Source: Emticicia sp. BO119
GTDB lineage: Bacteria > Bacteroidota > Bacteroidia > Cytophagales > Spirosomataceae
Length of the DNA stretch: 64,000 nt
Assembly: GCF_013912375.1 (NCBI RefSeq)
Contig: NZ_JACETV010000006.1
Span: 310,001 to 374,000, forward strand
Direction of reading: 5' to 3'
Made by a program: the position numbers and the translations under genes
Notes under the pieces: model-generated
Told to the model about the DNA's origin: nothing
Seen by the model: the letters and a program-made list of their open reading frames with translations, nothing else
Database searches by the model: none
Part shown: piece after piece, positions 55,502-63,983 of the stretch
Numbering within the stretch: the first letter of the stretch is position 1
Layout of the letters: every line of letters starts with the position of its first letter

Positions 55502-56761
55502 TTAAATTTCATTTATATTAAAAGCCCTAACTACTCCTGTACCTGAAAATCTGATACGTGTACCAACTATTTTACCTACCGGGCTTACAAAACCCCCTTG
55601 GTAAGCAAGTTTATCACTAATCCATATCCTAATTTTCTGATTTTGTACTTCACATTTCACCTTAATAAAATCCTTAAAATCTACGCCAAAACTTGAAAGA
55701 TCATTCGTTCTTCCATCAACAATTTTCTCATGTATATTCAGTTGTAGCTCTCCGACACAGCCTTTAATACTTAAAGGAATTATAATCACACCTTCTGTAC
55801 CTAATAATAAGATTCTGGTGTACTGGCAAACCCCCTCGCCTCTTGAAAAGGTATTTTTAACTTCAGTCTCCATCAAAAAATGTTCGCTTGAAACTGTATT
55901 CTTTCTGGAAACTTTATGTATGCTCGACCAAAGTTTTTCTTTGTTCAGATCAATTCCTAAATTTTTAAAGCCCTTTTCGTCTATTTCTATAGGGGTGTTC
56001 CTATCAATTTTGTCTATTTCATGTCTGAATAAATACGCCGGAACCGGTTCTTTATCAATCATTCCCAACCAACCATCTGATTCTATGAATAAATCATGCT
56101 CTTTTACTATTGTATTATTCAGAATCAGTTTTGCCTGAAAATACCCTGGCGTATAATAAGTACTTGTGTATTCATGCTTATTTTTATCCACTTTATAACG
56201 CTTTGAAGGATCCCAGCTTTGCTGAATAAAAACCGAGTCAGCATTAGAATCAGCTGCATTGTATTGAAAAATAACAGTATTAGGTAATCCCTTGGCTACA
56301 GGTGTGCTTGTAAAACTGACATTGCTGTAAGTGAGGCGGTCTGATTTTTTCTGAAAAGCCCACAAAGCTCCGGTAAAAAGTATGATTACCGTGGCGACCA
56401 ATCCCCAATTGAATTTCTTTGGAGTGTATTGTGTAGGTAAATCTGGTTCAGGCTTATAAGCTATAGCTGGCTCTTCAACCCTGCCAACTACTCCGCTTTT
56501 CATAAATTCTCGCCAGTTTTCAAAGCCTATAAACTGCGCCAGCACATTAAGTGTAGCAAGATTAGGTGAGCTATCGTATTTTACTTTTCCCCAAATCCGT
56601 TTGAGCGTTGAATTGCTTAACGAAACTTTTGTCTTGGCAAATATCAGTTCACTTAACTCCTCAAAATCCTGATTCTGCCAGTTTGCACTGTCACCCCACG
56701 CCAATTGTGCCTCCAATAGCTCTTTGCATTTTTCAATATAAAATCGTTCGTTGTTTATCAT
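55502..56761 (-). CDS. Membrane-spanning protein with N-terminal HTH-like domain
   Basis: A 419-residue protein of three parts: a cytoplasmic N-terminal domain (1-90) with 'DFEELSELIFAKTKVSLSNSTLKRIWGKVKY' in residues 29-59, which resembles a helix-turn-helix; one membrane helix at about 117-133 ('FNWGLVATVIILFTGALWAF'); and an exterior domain (140-419) with Ig-like and then lectin-like strands. This architecture recurs in Bacteroidota as an uncharacterised family, suggesting a one-component membrane-bound regulator that senses an extracytoplasmic ligand. Ligand and target are unknown. It is divergent from the AraC gene. Confidence 0.7.
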   Translation of the reverse strand: MINNERFYIEKCKELLEAQLAWGDSANWQNQDFEELSELIFAKTKVSLSNSTLKRIWGKVKYDSSPNLATLNVLAQFIGFENWREFMKSGVVGRVEEPAIAYKPEPDLPTQYTPKKFNWGLVATVIILFTGALWAFQKKSDRLTYSNVSFTSTPVAKGLPNTVIFQYNAADSNADSVFIQQSWDPSKRYKVDKNKHEYTSTYYTPGYFQAKLILNNTIVKEHDLFIESDGWLGMIDKEPVPAYLFRHEIDKIDRNTPIEIDEKGFKNLGIDLNKEKLWSSIHKVSRKNTVSSEHFLMETEVKNTFSRGEGVCQYTRILLLGTEGVIIIPLSIKGCVGELQLNIHEKIVDGRTNDLSSFGVDFKDFIKVKCEVQNQKIRIWISDKLAYQGGFVSPVGKIVGTRIRFSGTGVVRAFNINEI

Positions 56762-57025
56762 AATTTGAATATGAAAATTTGAAAAGCCAGTTATAAGGCT
56801 ATTTGTCAGCTTATTCGCTCAATTTTATCAGATGCAGAATTATAGATTAAAATTAAAAAACTTTCTCTTACTAACTCTTTATATGATACAAAATTATGCA
56901 AATCAAAATATTTAAGGATGGCATTACTTCCATTCTATTCCATTGCAGTGTACAATATATCGTGCTTAATATGGCAAGTTGATTGATAATGCCGATATTT
57001 CGGCGAGAATAGCTTTAATCTACTC

Positions 57026-57775
57026 ATGACTCTTATAACAAAATATATAAAACCTGATGCTTCTATTGCCGACTTTGTGGAGAGTTTCTGGTTATTGCAT
57101 AATCAATCAGCAGAAGAGAAAGAGGTAGTAATAGTACCAGATGGCCGCATCGATTTGTTTTTATCAAAATCAGGTACAGAACCTTTTCACATTATGCTAT
57201 TAGGCCTTGAAACTGAGCCTACGCAAGCCATTATTGCCCCTGATTTATTGACATTTGCCGTCAGTTTCAAGCCCTTAGCTGCTGAATATGTATTGCAAAG
57301 AGCGTTAGCCGATTTATTAGATAATACCTTGCGCTTAGCCCATGACTTCTGGGGTTTTAGTATAGATGACTTAACAGACTTTGAGCTTTTCTGCCAAAAA
57401 GCTACTATACAGATACAAGCCCATTTAAAAGACAAGATAGATGAAAGAAAGCGCAAACTTTTCCAGCTTATCTATGCCTGTGATGGAGCTATGAGTGTGA
57501 AGGAACTTTCTGAAAATGTCTATTGGACCAGCCGTCAGATAAACCGCTATTTTAGTCAACAATATGGGCTTTCGCTGAAAGCCTATTGCAATATTCTGCG
57601 TTTCAGGGCGTCGTTTAAGCACATAAGAGAAGGCAAGCTGTTTCCTGAGCAGAATTTTGCTGACCAGTCACACTTTATCAGAGAAATCAAAAAGTTATCA
57701 GGTGTTGCCCCCAAAGAATTTCTCCGCAATAAAAACGACCGATTTATTCAATTATCAACCCTACCGGAATCCTAA
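57026..57775 (+). CDS. AraC-family transcriptional regulator
   Basis: A 249-residue regulator. The N-terminal domain (1-140) begins 'YIKPDASIADFVESFWLLHN', the DUF6597 type of AraC sensor. The C-terminal part (155-240) carries two helix-turn-helix motifs: 'MSVKELSENVYWTSRQINRYFSQQYGLSLKAY' across 158-190 and 'FADQSHFIREIKKLSGVAPKEF' across 212-234. It starts 25 bp before the monooxygenase gene's start codon region and probably controls it. A 14-nt dyad gccgatatttcggc lies at 56991-57004, just upstream, and may be its operator. Confidence 0.9.
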   Translation: MTLITKYIKPDASIADFVESFWLLHNQSAEEKEVVIVPDGRIDLFLSKSGTEPFHIMLLGLETEPTQAIIAPDLLTFAVSFKPLAAEYVLQRALADLLDNTLRLAHDFWGFSIDDLTDFELFCQKATIQIQAHLKDKIDERKRKLFQLIYACDGAMSVKELSENVYWTSRQINRYFSQQYGLSLKAYCNILRFRASFKHIREGKLFPEQNFADQSHFIREIKKLSGVAPKEFLRNKNDRFIQLSTLPES

Positions 57776-57800
57776 TTTTGTGCCATAAATCAATTATGGT

Positions 57801-58958
57801 ATGATATTACAAGACAAAAAAATAGCAATTGTAGGTGGTGGCCCTGGTGGGTTGACATTAGCCAATCTATTGGCAATAAAAGGAGCAAATGTTAAAGTAT
57901 ATGAACGTGATGTAAATAAAGATGTTCGGGTGCAAGGTGCTACACTTGACCTACACGAAGAGTCAGGATTAGAGGCACTTCGCAGAGCCGGTTTACTCAA
58001 TGCATTTTATGCCAATTACAGACCAGATGCGGGTAAATTAAGAATCTTAGATAAAGAAGGTAACATTAAAATGGACAACCACACAGCCGATGATTTTGGC
58101 GAACATCGCCCTGAAATAGACCGTGGTCCTTTGCGTAGAATCCTTTTGGATGCATTGCCGGATGAGGCTATCGTGTGGGATTCTCATTTTCTTTGGATGG
58201 AACAACAAGGAGAAGGCTGGCTTTTGTACTTCAAAAATGGTACTTCTGCGTATGCCGATATTGTGATTGCTGCCGATGGAGCAAACTCAAAAATACGCCC
58301 TAATATTAATAATATTAAGCCTATTTATTCAGGTATTACGGCCGTAGAAGGTAATTTGTATAACGCCGCTATTCATGCACCAAAATTATATGATTTGGTA
58401 AAAGGTGGTAAAATTTTTGCGTTTGGTGATGAACAATCGTTGATTTTGAGTGCAAAAGGTGATGGTAGTTTATCATTTTATACAGGCTGCAAAGTACCAG
58501 AAAATTGGGTAACAGAAAGTGGTATTGATTTCACTGACAAAGCACAGGTATTTGCCTGGTTTAAAGATGCCTTTGGTAGTTGGGATAGTCAATGGCAGGA
58601 GTTATTTGCCAGTGATGAACTCTGGTTCGTGCCTCGTCCGATGTATCATTATCCTTTAGACCAGTATTGGGGAACCCTACCAAATTTGACTATGTTGGGC
58701 GACGCTGCCCATCGCATGCCTCCTTATGCCGGAGAAGGTGTGAATATGGCTATGCAGGATGCCTATGAATTAGCTGATTGTCTGACCAGTGATGATTTCC
58801 ATTCCGTTAAGGAAGCGATTGCCTCCTACGAAAAACAAATGCTTAAAAGAGCCTCAGCCGTTACGCAAATGACTCTGGATTCTACCGAAATGCTTCATTC
58901 TGAAGGTGCTATAGAGAAAATGTTAAGAATGTTTGAAGGAGTGCGGGAAATGGAATAA
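57801..58958 (+). CDS. FAD-dependent monooxygenase, Tet(X)-like
   Basis: A 385-residue flavoprotein monooxygenase. Rossmann motif 'IVGGGPGGLTLANLLA' (10-25), 'YERD', 'GATLDLHEESGLEALRRAGL', 'RPEIDRGPLRRILLDALP', 'VIAADGANSKIRP' and 'LGDAAHRMPPYAGEGVNMAMQDA' (from about 298). The 'GATLDLHEESG' and 'E/PEIDRxxLRxILL' blocks and total length match Tet(X) tetracycline-inactivating enzymes, an extension of the family found in Bacteroidota. Similarity by eye is clear but far from identity, so tetracycline as substrate is inference. It is directly downstream of an AraC regulator and ends at a strong hairpin. Confidence 0.88.
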   Translation: MILQDKKIAIVGGGPGGLTLANLLAIKGANVKVYERDVNKDVRVQGATLDLHEESGLEALRRAGLLNAFYANYRPDAGKLRILDKEGNIKMDNHTADDFGEHRPEIDRGPLRRILLDALPDEAIVWDSHFLWMEQQGEGWLLYFKNGTSAYADIVIAADGANSKIRPNINNIKPIYSGITAVEGNLYNAAIHAPKLYDLVKGGKIFAFGDEQSLILSAKGDGSLSFYTGCKVPENWVTESGIDFTDKAQVFAWFKDAFGSWDSQWQELFASDELWFVPRPMYHYPLDQYWGTLPNLTMLGDAAHRMPPYAGEGVNMAMQDAYELADCLTSDDFHSVKEAIASYEKQMLKRASAVTQMTLDSTEMLHSEGAIEKMLRMFEGVREME

Positions 58959-58961
58959 TAT

Positions 58962-59006
58962 TTCAGAAAGATAGAGTTGCAATGCTTGCGGCTCTATCTT
59001 TCTGAA
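58962..59006 (+). terminator. Hairpin terminator of the AraC-monooxygenase unit
   Basis: Perfect 15-bp arms ttcagaaagatagag (58962-58976) and complement (58992-59006), loop of 15 nt, only 3 bp after the stop. Confidence 0.7.
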
Positions 59007-59033
59007 TAAAAAACGTACATACCTACCCTATTG

Positions 59034-59041
59034 TATGTTTG
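59034..59041 (+). promoter_or_regulatory. -7 box for the membrane esterase gene
   Basis: TATGTTTG followed by C, 51 bp upstream of the ATG; no clear -33 TTTG. Confidence 0.45.
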
Positions 59042-59092
59042 CAATAGTCTTCTTATCTTTCCTCTCTCGACTTATTCAACCACATACCATTT

Positions 59093-60526
59093 ATGCCGCG
59101 AAATTTCTATTCCTCTGCCATTACTTTTACTGCTATCTATGCTGTTCTTATTTTGTTTAAGAGCATCGTCTATCTGTTGATTGGTGTGCAAGCCAGTAAT
59201 CTGCCATCAATCAGTGGTTGGTTTACTTTTGAGTTTCTGGTATGGTTGGTATGGGCAATTATTTTGTTGAAATACTTTCATTTCTATCGATATTCATTTG
59301 TTTTCTGGGCACTAATTCTGTCTATTGCTGCCTCTACCTTGCATTTTTTCTCCTTTCTGAGACTCATGCAGACGAAGGAGATACTCAATTATCATATTCT
59401 GTTTATTATCATTTCTCTTGTGGCAGGCATCTTGTACGCTATTGGTCTGCTCAGTTCCGATACAAGTAAAAAGCCATGGTTGAGGACAGCTGGAATTGTG
59501 TTATTGATTGTAGGAATCATTATGACTTCAGCTATTATTCTGACCATAAACTCTACCAGTTTTATGCAAAGTGGCATGCTGATGCATATAGAACAATGGA
59601 TCGGATTAGCAGGAACATTAGTGCCTATTGCCTTTATTTTTCATTTTCTGGAAGAAAAGAAAACAGGTACAGACAAACCTGCGGCTAATGTGGAATTGTG
59701 GATAAACACTATCAATTTTTCTATATTTATTATAGTTATGGGAGGATTGTACTTCTGTTCCAATTTATTGATGGATAGTCTGTATATTGATAAAAATGCC
59801 AGACGAGAAGATGCCCATCTGAAAAAACTCGCTGAACCCTTTGAAGCAGGCATCTATATCAATACCCACAACGATACCCTCCGATATCGCTTATTGAAAC
59901 CCCTTAATTATGATTCAACCAGGCGTTATCCATTAGTAGTCTGTTTGCATGGCAGTTCTGGCAGTGGGGTAGATAATCTGAAACAGATTGGCTCATCATT
60001 GCCCGTACCTTTACTTTCCAAACCTGAAAACAGAGCTAAATATCCTGCTTTTCTTTTGGTGCCCCAATGTCCTGTAGGTACTACCTGGGGAGGTATCCCT
60101 AATTTTCTGACTGTCGATTCCCTGGTTTTCGAAGTAATTGCCAAATTACAACAAAAACTTCCATTTGACACCAATCGGTATTATGTAGCTGGTAATTCTT
60201 TAGGGGGTTATGGTGTCTGGCATTTTATTTCTACTCACCCTACCTTATTTGCGGCTGCCATTCCGATTTCAGGGGCAGGAGATGCTTCCCTGGCTAAAAA
60301 CATTATCAATATACCTGTATGGGCTTTTCATGGGGCTAAAGACATCAATGTTCCGGTAATTGGCTCACGGGTAATGATTGAAGCCATGAAAAAAGCAGGA
60401 GGGCAACCAAAATACACTGAATATCCTGACAAAGCCCATAATATATGGACTGAGGTAAGTGATACGCCCGGGTTGTTGGATTGGTTGTTTGCGCAGAAAC
60501 GTGATGAACTAAAGCAAAACAATTGA
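59093..60526 (+). CDS. Membrane protein with C-terminal esterase domain
   Basis: A 477-residue two-part protein. Residues 1-235 hold about seven membrane helices. The C-terminal 230 residues are an alpha/beta hydrolase: 'YPLVVCLHGSSGSGVDN' oxyanion region, nucleophile elbow 'GNSLGGYGVWHF' with Ser369, an Asp in 'AFHGAKDINVPV', and a His in 'YPDKAHNIW'. This resembles phospholipase/carboxylesterase or CE1 feruloyl-esterase-like domains. The fusion to a helical membrane domain places the active site at the membrane, probably outside. Substrate unknown. Confidence 0.8.
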   Translation: MPRNFYSSAITFTAIYAVLILFKSIVYLLIGVQASNLPSISGWFTFEFLVWLVWAIILLKYFHFYRYSFVFWALILSIAASTLHFFSFLRLMQTKEILNYHILFIIISLVAGILYAIGLLSSDTSKKPWLRTAGIVLLIVGIIMTSAIILTINSTSFMQSGMLMHIEQWIGLAGTLVPIAFIFHFLEEKKTGTDKPAANVELWINTINFSIFIIVMGGLYFCSNLLMDSLYIDKNARREDAHLKKLAEPFEAGIYINTHNDTLRYRLLKPLNYDSTRRYPLVVCLHGSSGSGVDNLKQIGSSLPVPLLSKPENRAKYPAFLLVPQCPVGTTWGGIPNFLTVDSLVFEVIAKLQQKLPFDTNRYYVAGNSLGGYGVWHFISTHPTLFAAAIPISGAGDASLAKNIINIPVWAFHGAKDINVPVIGSRVMIEAMKKAGGQPKYTEYPDKAHNIWTEVSDTPGLLDWLFAQKRDELKQNN

Positions 60527-60536
60527 AACCATCCGA

Positions 60537-60632
60537 AACAAAAATCCGAAAGTCAAGAACCTTCGGATTTCGAAATAAAAACATCTATAAACAGTATTTC
60601 TACTGATTAAAACCTACCTGTATAGGGTTTTA
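60537..60632 (-). ncRNA. Candidate structured small RNA
   Basis: On the minus strand, a TATATTTG box (60645-60638) would start a transcript near 60632. Its first 24 bases form a hairpin (aaaacc / ggtttt, 60631-60609). A 5-bp stem closed by GAAA follows (cagta-gaaa-tactg, 60605-60592). It ends in a 9-bp stem (aaatccgaa / ttcggattt, 60570-60542) followed by 'tttgttt', a rho-independent terminator in this direction. The GNRA loop and the T run exist only on the minus strand. It has no plausible reading frame. About 95 nt. Confidence 0.5.
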
Positions 60633-60637
60633 CGTTG

Positions 60638-60669
60638 CAAATATAAAACACAATTACTTTAATTGCAAC
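60638..60669 (-). promoter_or_regulatory. Promoter of the candidate small RNA
   Basis: Minus strand GTTG (60669-60666), 20-nt spacer, TATATTTG (60645-60638). The -33 element overlaps a 15-bp dyad. Confidence 0.5.
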
Positions 60670-60678
60670 AATGTTGCA
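60664..60678. promoter_or_regulatory. 15-bp dyad TGCAACA-A-TGTTGCA, operator candidate
   Basis: Seven-base perfect arms around one base. It covers the -33 region of the minus-strand promoter and is thus in position to repress. The 7-1-7 form resembles Fur-family boxes; this link is by shape only. Confidence 0.5.
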
Positions 60679-60838
60679 TAAATTAATTAAATACAATTCT
60701 GCTACCATCTTTTCATGTTTTTAAGTCGCTAAAAAGCCTTATTTGGTCGTAACGAGGCGGTCGTCATTTAATTTTTTCTTATGTTTAAGTAAGAATTTTT
60801 AAAATAAACTAAACTTATACCCTCTCCAAGTACCTGCT

Positions 60839-60859
60839 ATTCACCCATATTGGGTGAAT
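60839..60859. promoter_or_regulatory. 21-bp dyad upstream of tldD-like gene
   Basis: attcaccca (60839-60847) and tgggtgaat (60851-60859) are perfect 9-bp arms around 3 bases, about 90 bp upstream of the gene. Probably a regulator binding site or a leader hairpin. The remaining 60680-60946 gap shows no gene. Confidence 0.5.
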
Positions 60860-60946
60860 TTTACGGTAAAAATTGCGAAGTATCGAGTTTTTTTTCATTT
60901 TTACGAATAGTATTTCATCTTTCAAACTTCAATTACTCACCCAATT

Positions 60947-62593
60947 ATGAAAAGACGGGATTTTATCCAATTGTCGGGTATGGGTCTGGGGGCTATGATG
61001 GGTTCAACCATACCTGTTTTAGGTAACATAGTTCCGGTTGAACACCTGCTCGAGCCCGGGGCTGACGCCGCTACGAAAAAGAAAATGGCCGATGTGGCAC
61101 TCAACGCCGCTAAAGCCAAAGGAGCTACTTACACCGATGTACGTATCGGACGTTATCTTCAACAGTTCCTCTTCACCCGTGAAAACAGAGTTCAGAACAT
61201 CGTAAACGCTGAGTCGTATGGTGTGGGTATCAGAGTGATTGCCAATGGTACGTGGGGATTTGCCGCCACCAGCGATGTGAGCAATGCAGGTATCGCCAAA
61301 GCAGCAGAAACTGCCGTTGCCATTGCTAAAGCCAATGCAAAAATCCAGACAGAGCCTGTGATATTGGCTCCTCAAAAAGGTGTAGGCGAAGTTGCCTGGA
61401 AAACGCCAATCAAAAAGAATGCTTTTGAGATTCCGGTACAGGAGAAAATCGACTTATTGATGAAAGTAAACAGTGAAGCCATGAAAAATGGCGCAGGCTT
61501 TGTTACTTCCAATCTGTTTTTTGTAAACGAGCAAAAGTATTTCGCATCTTCTGATGGCTCATATATTGACCAGGATGTACACCGTATCTGGCCTACATTC
61601 ACGGTAACAGCCGTTGACCGACAAGCAGGAAAATTCAAAACCCGTGATGCTATCAGCTCGCCAATGGGTATGGGTTATGAGTATTTAGATGGATTAGCAA
61701 GCGAGAAAATACCCGGACCAAATGGTCTGGTAGGGTATCGTAACTCTTATGATATGGTAGAAGATGCTATTAATGCTGCCAAGCAAGCCAAAGAAAAAAT
61801 GACAGCTAAGTCGGTTCTTCCGGGGAAATATGATTTAGTGCTTGACCCTAACCATTTAGGATTAACTATCCACGAGTCAGTAGGTCACCCGACTGAATTA
61901 GACCGTGTATTGGGATATGAAGCCAATTATGCCGGAACCAGCTTTGCAACATTAGATAAATGGAAAACCAAGAGCTTTAATTATGGTAGCAAACAAGTAA
62001 ACATTGTTGCCGATAAAACTCAGCCTTATACCTTAGGAACTGTTGGATACGACGACGAAGGCGTGCCTTGCAAAGAGTGGGATTTGATTAAAGACGGTAT
62101 TCTGGTTAACTATCAGGCTATCAGAGACCAGGTGAATATTCTGGGTGAAAAAGAATCGCATGGCTGTTGCTATGCTGATAACTGGAACTCGGTGCAATTC
62201 CAACGTATGCCGAATGTATCGCTTCGTCCGGGTGCAGAAAAACTGAACGTGATGGATATGATTAAGGGTGTAGAGAAAGGTATCTATATCATCGGTCGTG
62301 GTTCGTATTCAATTGATCAGCAACGCTATAATTTCCAGTTTGGCGGACAGCTATTTTATGAAATCAAAAATGGCGAGATAGCTGGAATGCTTGATGATGT
62401 AGCTTATCAGTCAAATACGCAGGAGTTCTGGAACTCATGTGCACAGATTTGTGACAAAGATGATTACCGTACTTTCGGTTCATTCTTCGATGGAAAAGGT
62501 CAGCCATCGCAGGTAAGCGCGGTGTCGCATGGTAGTTCTACTACTCGTTTTAATGGTGTTAACGTCATTAATACAGGCAGAAAACTTGGTTAA
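60947..62593 (+). CDS. TldD/PmbA-family metalloprotease with Tat-like signal
   Basis: A 548-residue TldD homolog. The N-terminus 'MKRRDFIQLSGMGLGAMM' with Arg-Arg-x-Phe-Ile and a hydrophobic stretch resembles a Tat signal, absent from the cytoplasmic E. coli protein. The catalytic metal motif is 'HESVGH' (309-314), matching the HExxxH of TldD, followed by 'PTELDR'. Other TldD traits: 'YTDVRIGRY', 'GVGIRVIANGTWGFAA' and 'YDDEGVPCKEWDLIKDGIL'. TldD with TldE degrades peptides, for instance in microcin maturation. The partner gene follows 29 bp later. Confidence 0.9.
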   Translation: MKRRDFIQLSGMGLGAMMGSTIPVLGNIVPVEHLLEPGADAATKKKMADVALNAAKAKGATYTDVRIGRYLQQFLFTRENRVQNIVNAESYGVGIRVIANGTWGFAATSDVSNAGIAKAAETAVAIAKANAKIQTEPVILAPQKGVGEVAWKTPIKKNAFEIPVQEKIDLLMKVNSEAMKNGAGFVTSNLFFVNEQKYFASSDGSYIDQDVHRIWPTFTVTAVDRQAGKFKTRDAISSPMGMGYEYLDGLASEKIPGPNGLVGYRNSYDMVEDAINAAKQAKEKMTAKSVLPGKYDLVLDPNHLGLTIHESVGHPTELDRVLGYEANYAGTSFATLDKWKTKSFNYGSKQVNIVADKTQPYTLGTVGYDDEGVPCKEWDLIKDGILVNYQAIRDQVNILGEKESHGCCYADNWNSVQFQRMPNVSLRPGAEKLNVMDMIKGVEKGIYIIGRGSYSIDQQRYNFQFGGQLFYEIKNGEIAGMLDDVAYQSNTQEFWNSCAQICDKDDYRTFGSFFDGKGQPSQVSAVSHGSSTTRFNGVNVINTGRKLG

Positions 62594-62622
62594 TCTAAAC
62601 ACTCTCAAAAAGAACATTCACA

Positions 62623-63939
62623 ATGGCAATATTAACAAAAGAAGAAGCTAAAAAGATAATTGACAAGGTTTTAGCCTACTCAAAAGCAGACGAAATGAGT
62701 GTAGGTCTGACAGGCCGTCGCACAGGAAATATTCGTTATGCCCGTAATACTGTTTCTACCAGTGGCGAATCAACTGATTTATCATTGGCGGTTACGGCCG
62801 TTTACGGCAAACGCTCAGGTACATCAACTATCAACGAGTTTGATGATGCCTCTTTAGAAAAAACAGTTCGCAGGGCAGAAGAAATCGCCAGGCTTGCTCC
62901 TGAAAATCCTGAGTATATGCCGATGTTAGGCCCACAAACCTATTTAGAATCGAATACATTCTCGCAAAGCACGGCAGATATTAACCCGGATTACAGAGCG
63001 AAAGCAGCTTTTGACAGTATTGATCCTTGCTCTAAAAAGAATCTTGTGGCCGCAGGTTATTTAGAAGATACGACAGGTTTCTTTGCTATTGGTAATAGCA
63101 AGGGTTTATTCGGTTATAATAAATCAACTTCGGTTGATTTCTCTATTACAGTTCGTACGGCTGATGGTCTGGGTTCAGGCTATGCAATCAAAGATTATAA
63201 TGATGTATCGAAACTGAATACCAAATCTGCGACTGAAGTTGCCATGCAAAAAGCGATGGCTTCGGTAAACGCTCAGGCCTTAGAGCCAGGAAAATATACC
63301 GTTATTTTAGAGCCTGCGGCATCTGTTGATTTGTTGCAAAATATGATGCGCAGCATAGATGCCCGTAATGCCGATGAAGGCAGAAGCTTTATGAGTAAAA
63401 AAGGTGGTGGTACCCGGTTAGGTGAGAAACTATTCGATGAAAGGGTAAATATCTATTCTGACCCAACAAATCAGGAAGTGCCTAATTCAGGATTCTCAGG
63501 CGATGGTCGTCCACAGGAAAAAATTAACTGGATTGAGAATGGTGTGGTTAAAAACCTATACTACTCAAGATTCTGGGCAGATAAAAAAGGAGTAAAGGCG
63601 GTTCCACCACCCAATGGCTTCCTGATGCAGGGTGGTACACAATCTTTAGCCGATTTGATAAAAGGCACCGAAAAAGGTATTCTTGTAACGCGTTTCTGGT
63701 ATATACGTGCCGTTGACCCTCAGACCTTACTCTATACAGGTCTTACACGTGACGGAACTTTCTATATAGAGAAAGGACAAATCAAATTTCCTGTAAAAAA
63801 CTTCCGTTTCAATGAAAGCCCGGTAATCATGTTGAACAATCTTGAAGCATTAGGTGCTCCGGTTCGTGTAAGTGGCAATATGGTTCCTCCAATGAAAATC
63901 AGAGACTTTACCTTCTCATCGCTTTCTGATGCGGTGTAA
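62623..63939 (+). CDS. TldE/PmbA-like partner subunit
   Basis: A 438-residue TldE-type protein: 'MSVGLTGRRTGNIRYARNTV', 'LEPGKYTVILEPAASVDLLQNM', 'SMSKKGGGTRLGEKLFDERVNIY'-like segment in 258-283, 'YTGLTRDGTFYIEKGQIKFPVKNFRFNESP' across 370-400 and 'LEALGAPVRVSGNMVPPMKI'. It lacks HExxxH, as expected for the non-catalytic partner of TldD. Unlike its neighbour it has no signal peptide. The two genes are 29 bp apart and surely form one unit. Confidence 0.9.
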   Translation: MAILTKEEAKKIIDKVLAYSKADEMSVGLTGRRTGNIRYARNTVSTSGESTDLSLAVTAVYGKRSGTSTINEFDDASLEKTVRRAEEIARLAPENPEYMPMLGPQTYLESNTFSQSTADINPDYRAKAAFDSIDPCSKKNLVAAGYLEDTTGFFAIGNSKGLFGYNKSTSVDFSITVRTADGLGSGYAIKDYNDVSKLNTKSATEVAMQKAMASVNAQALEPGKYTVILEPAASVDLLQNMMRSIDARNADEGRSFMSKKGGGTRLGEKLFDERVNIYSDPTNQEVPNSGFSGDGRPQEKINWIENGVVKNLYYSRFWADKKGVKAVPPPNGFLMQGGTQSLADLIKGTEKGILVTRFWYIRAVDPQTLLYTGLTRDGTFYIEKGQIKFPVKNFRFNESPVIMLNNLEALGAPVRVSGNMVPPMKIRDFTFSSLSDAV

Positions 63940-63950
63940 ATAAACAATAC

Positions 63951-63983
63951 CCCTCCCTAACCCTCCCCAACAGTGGGGAGGGG
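63951..63983. repeat. GC-rich hairpin repeat at window end
   Basis: ccctcccc (63961-63968), loop aacagt, ggggaggg (63975-63982), preceded by another 'cctccctaa'. This 'ccctccc…gggaggg' form is a common dispersed repeat in Bacteroidota and probably serves as a terminator after the tldE gene. Confidence 0.6.
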
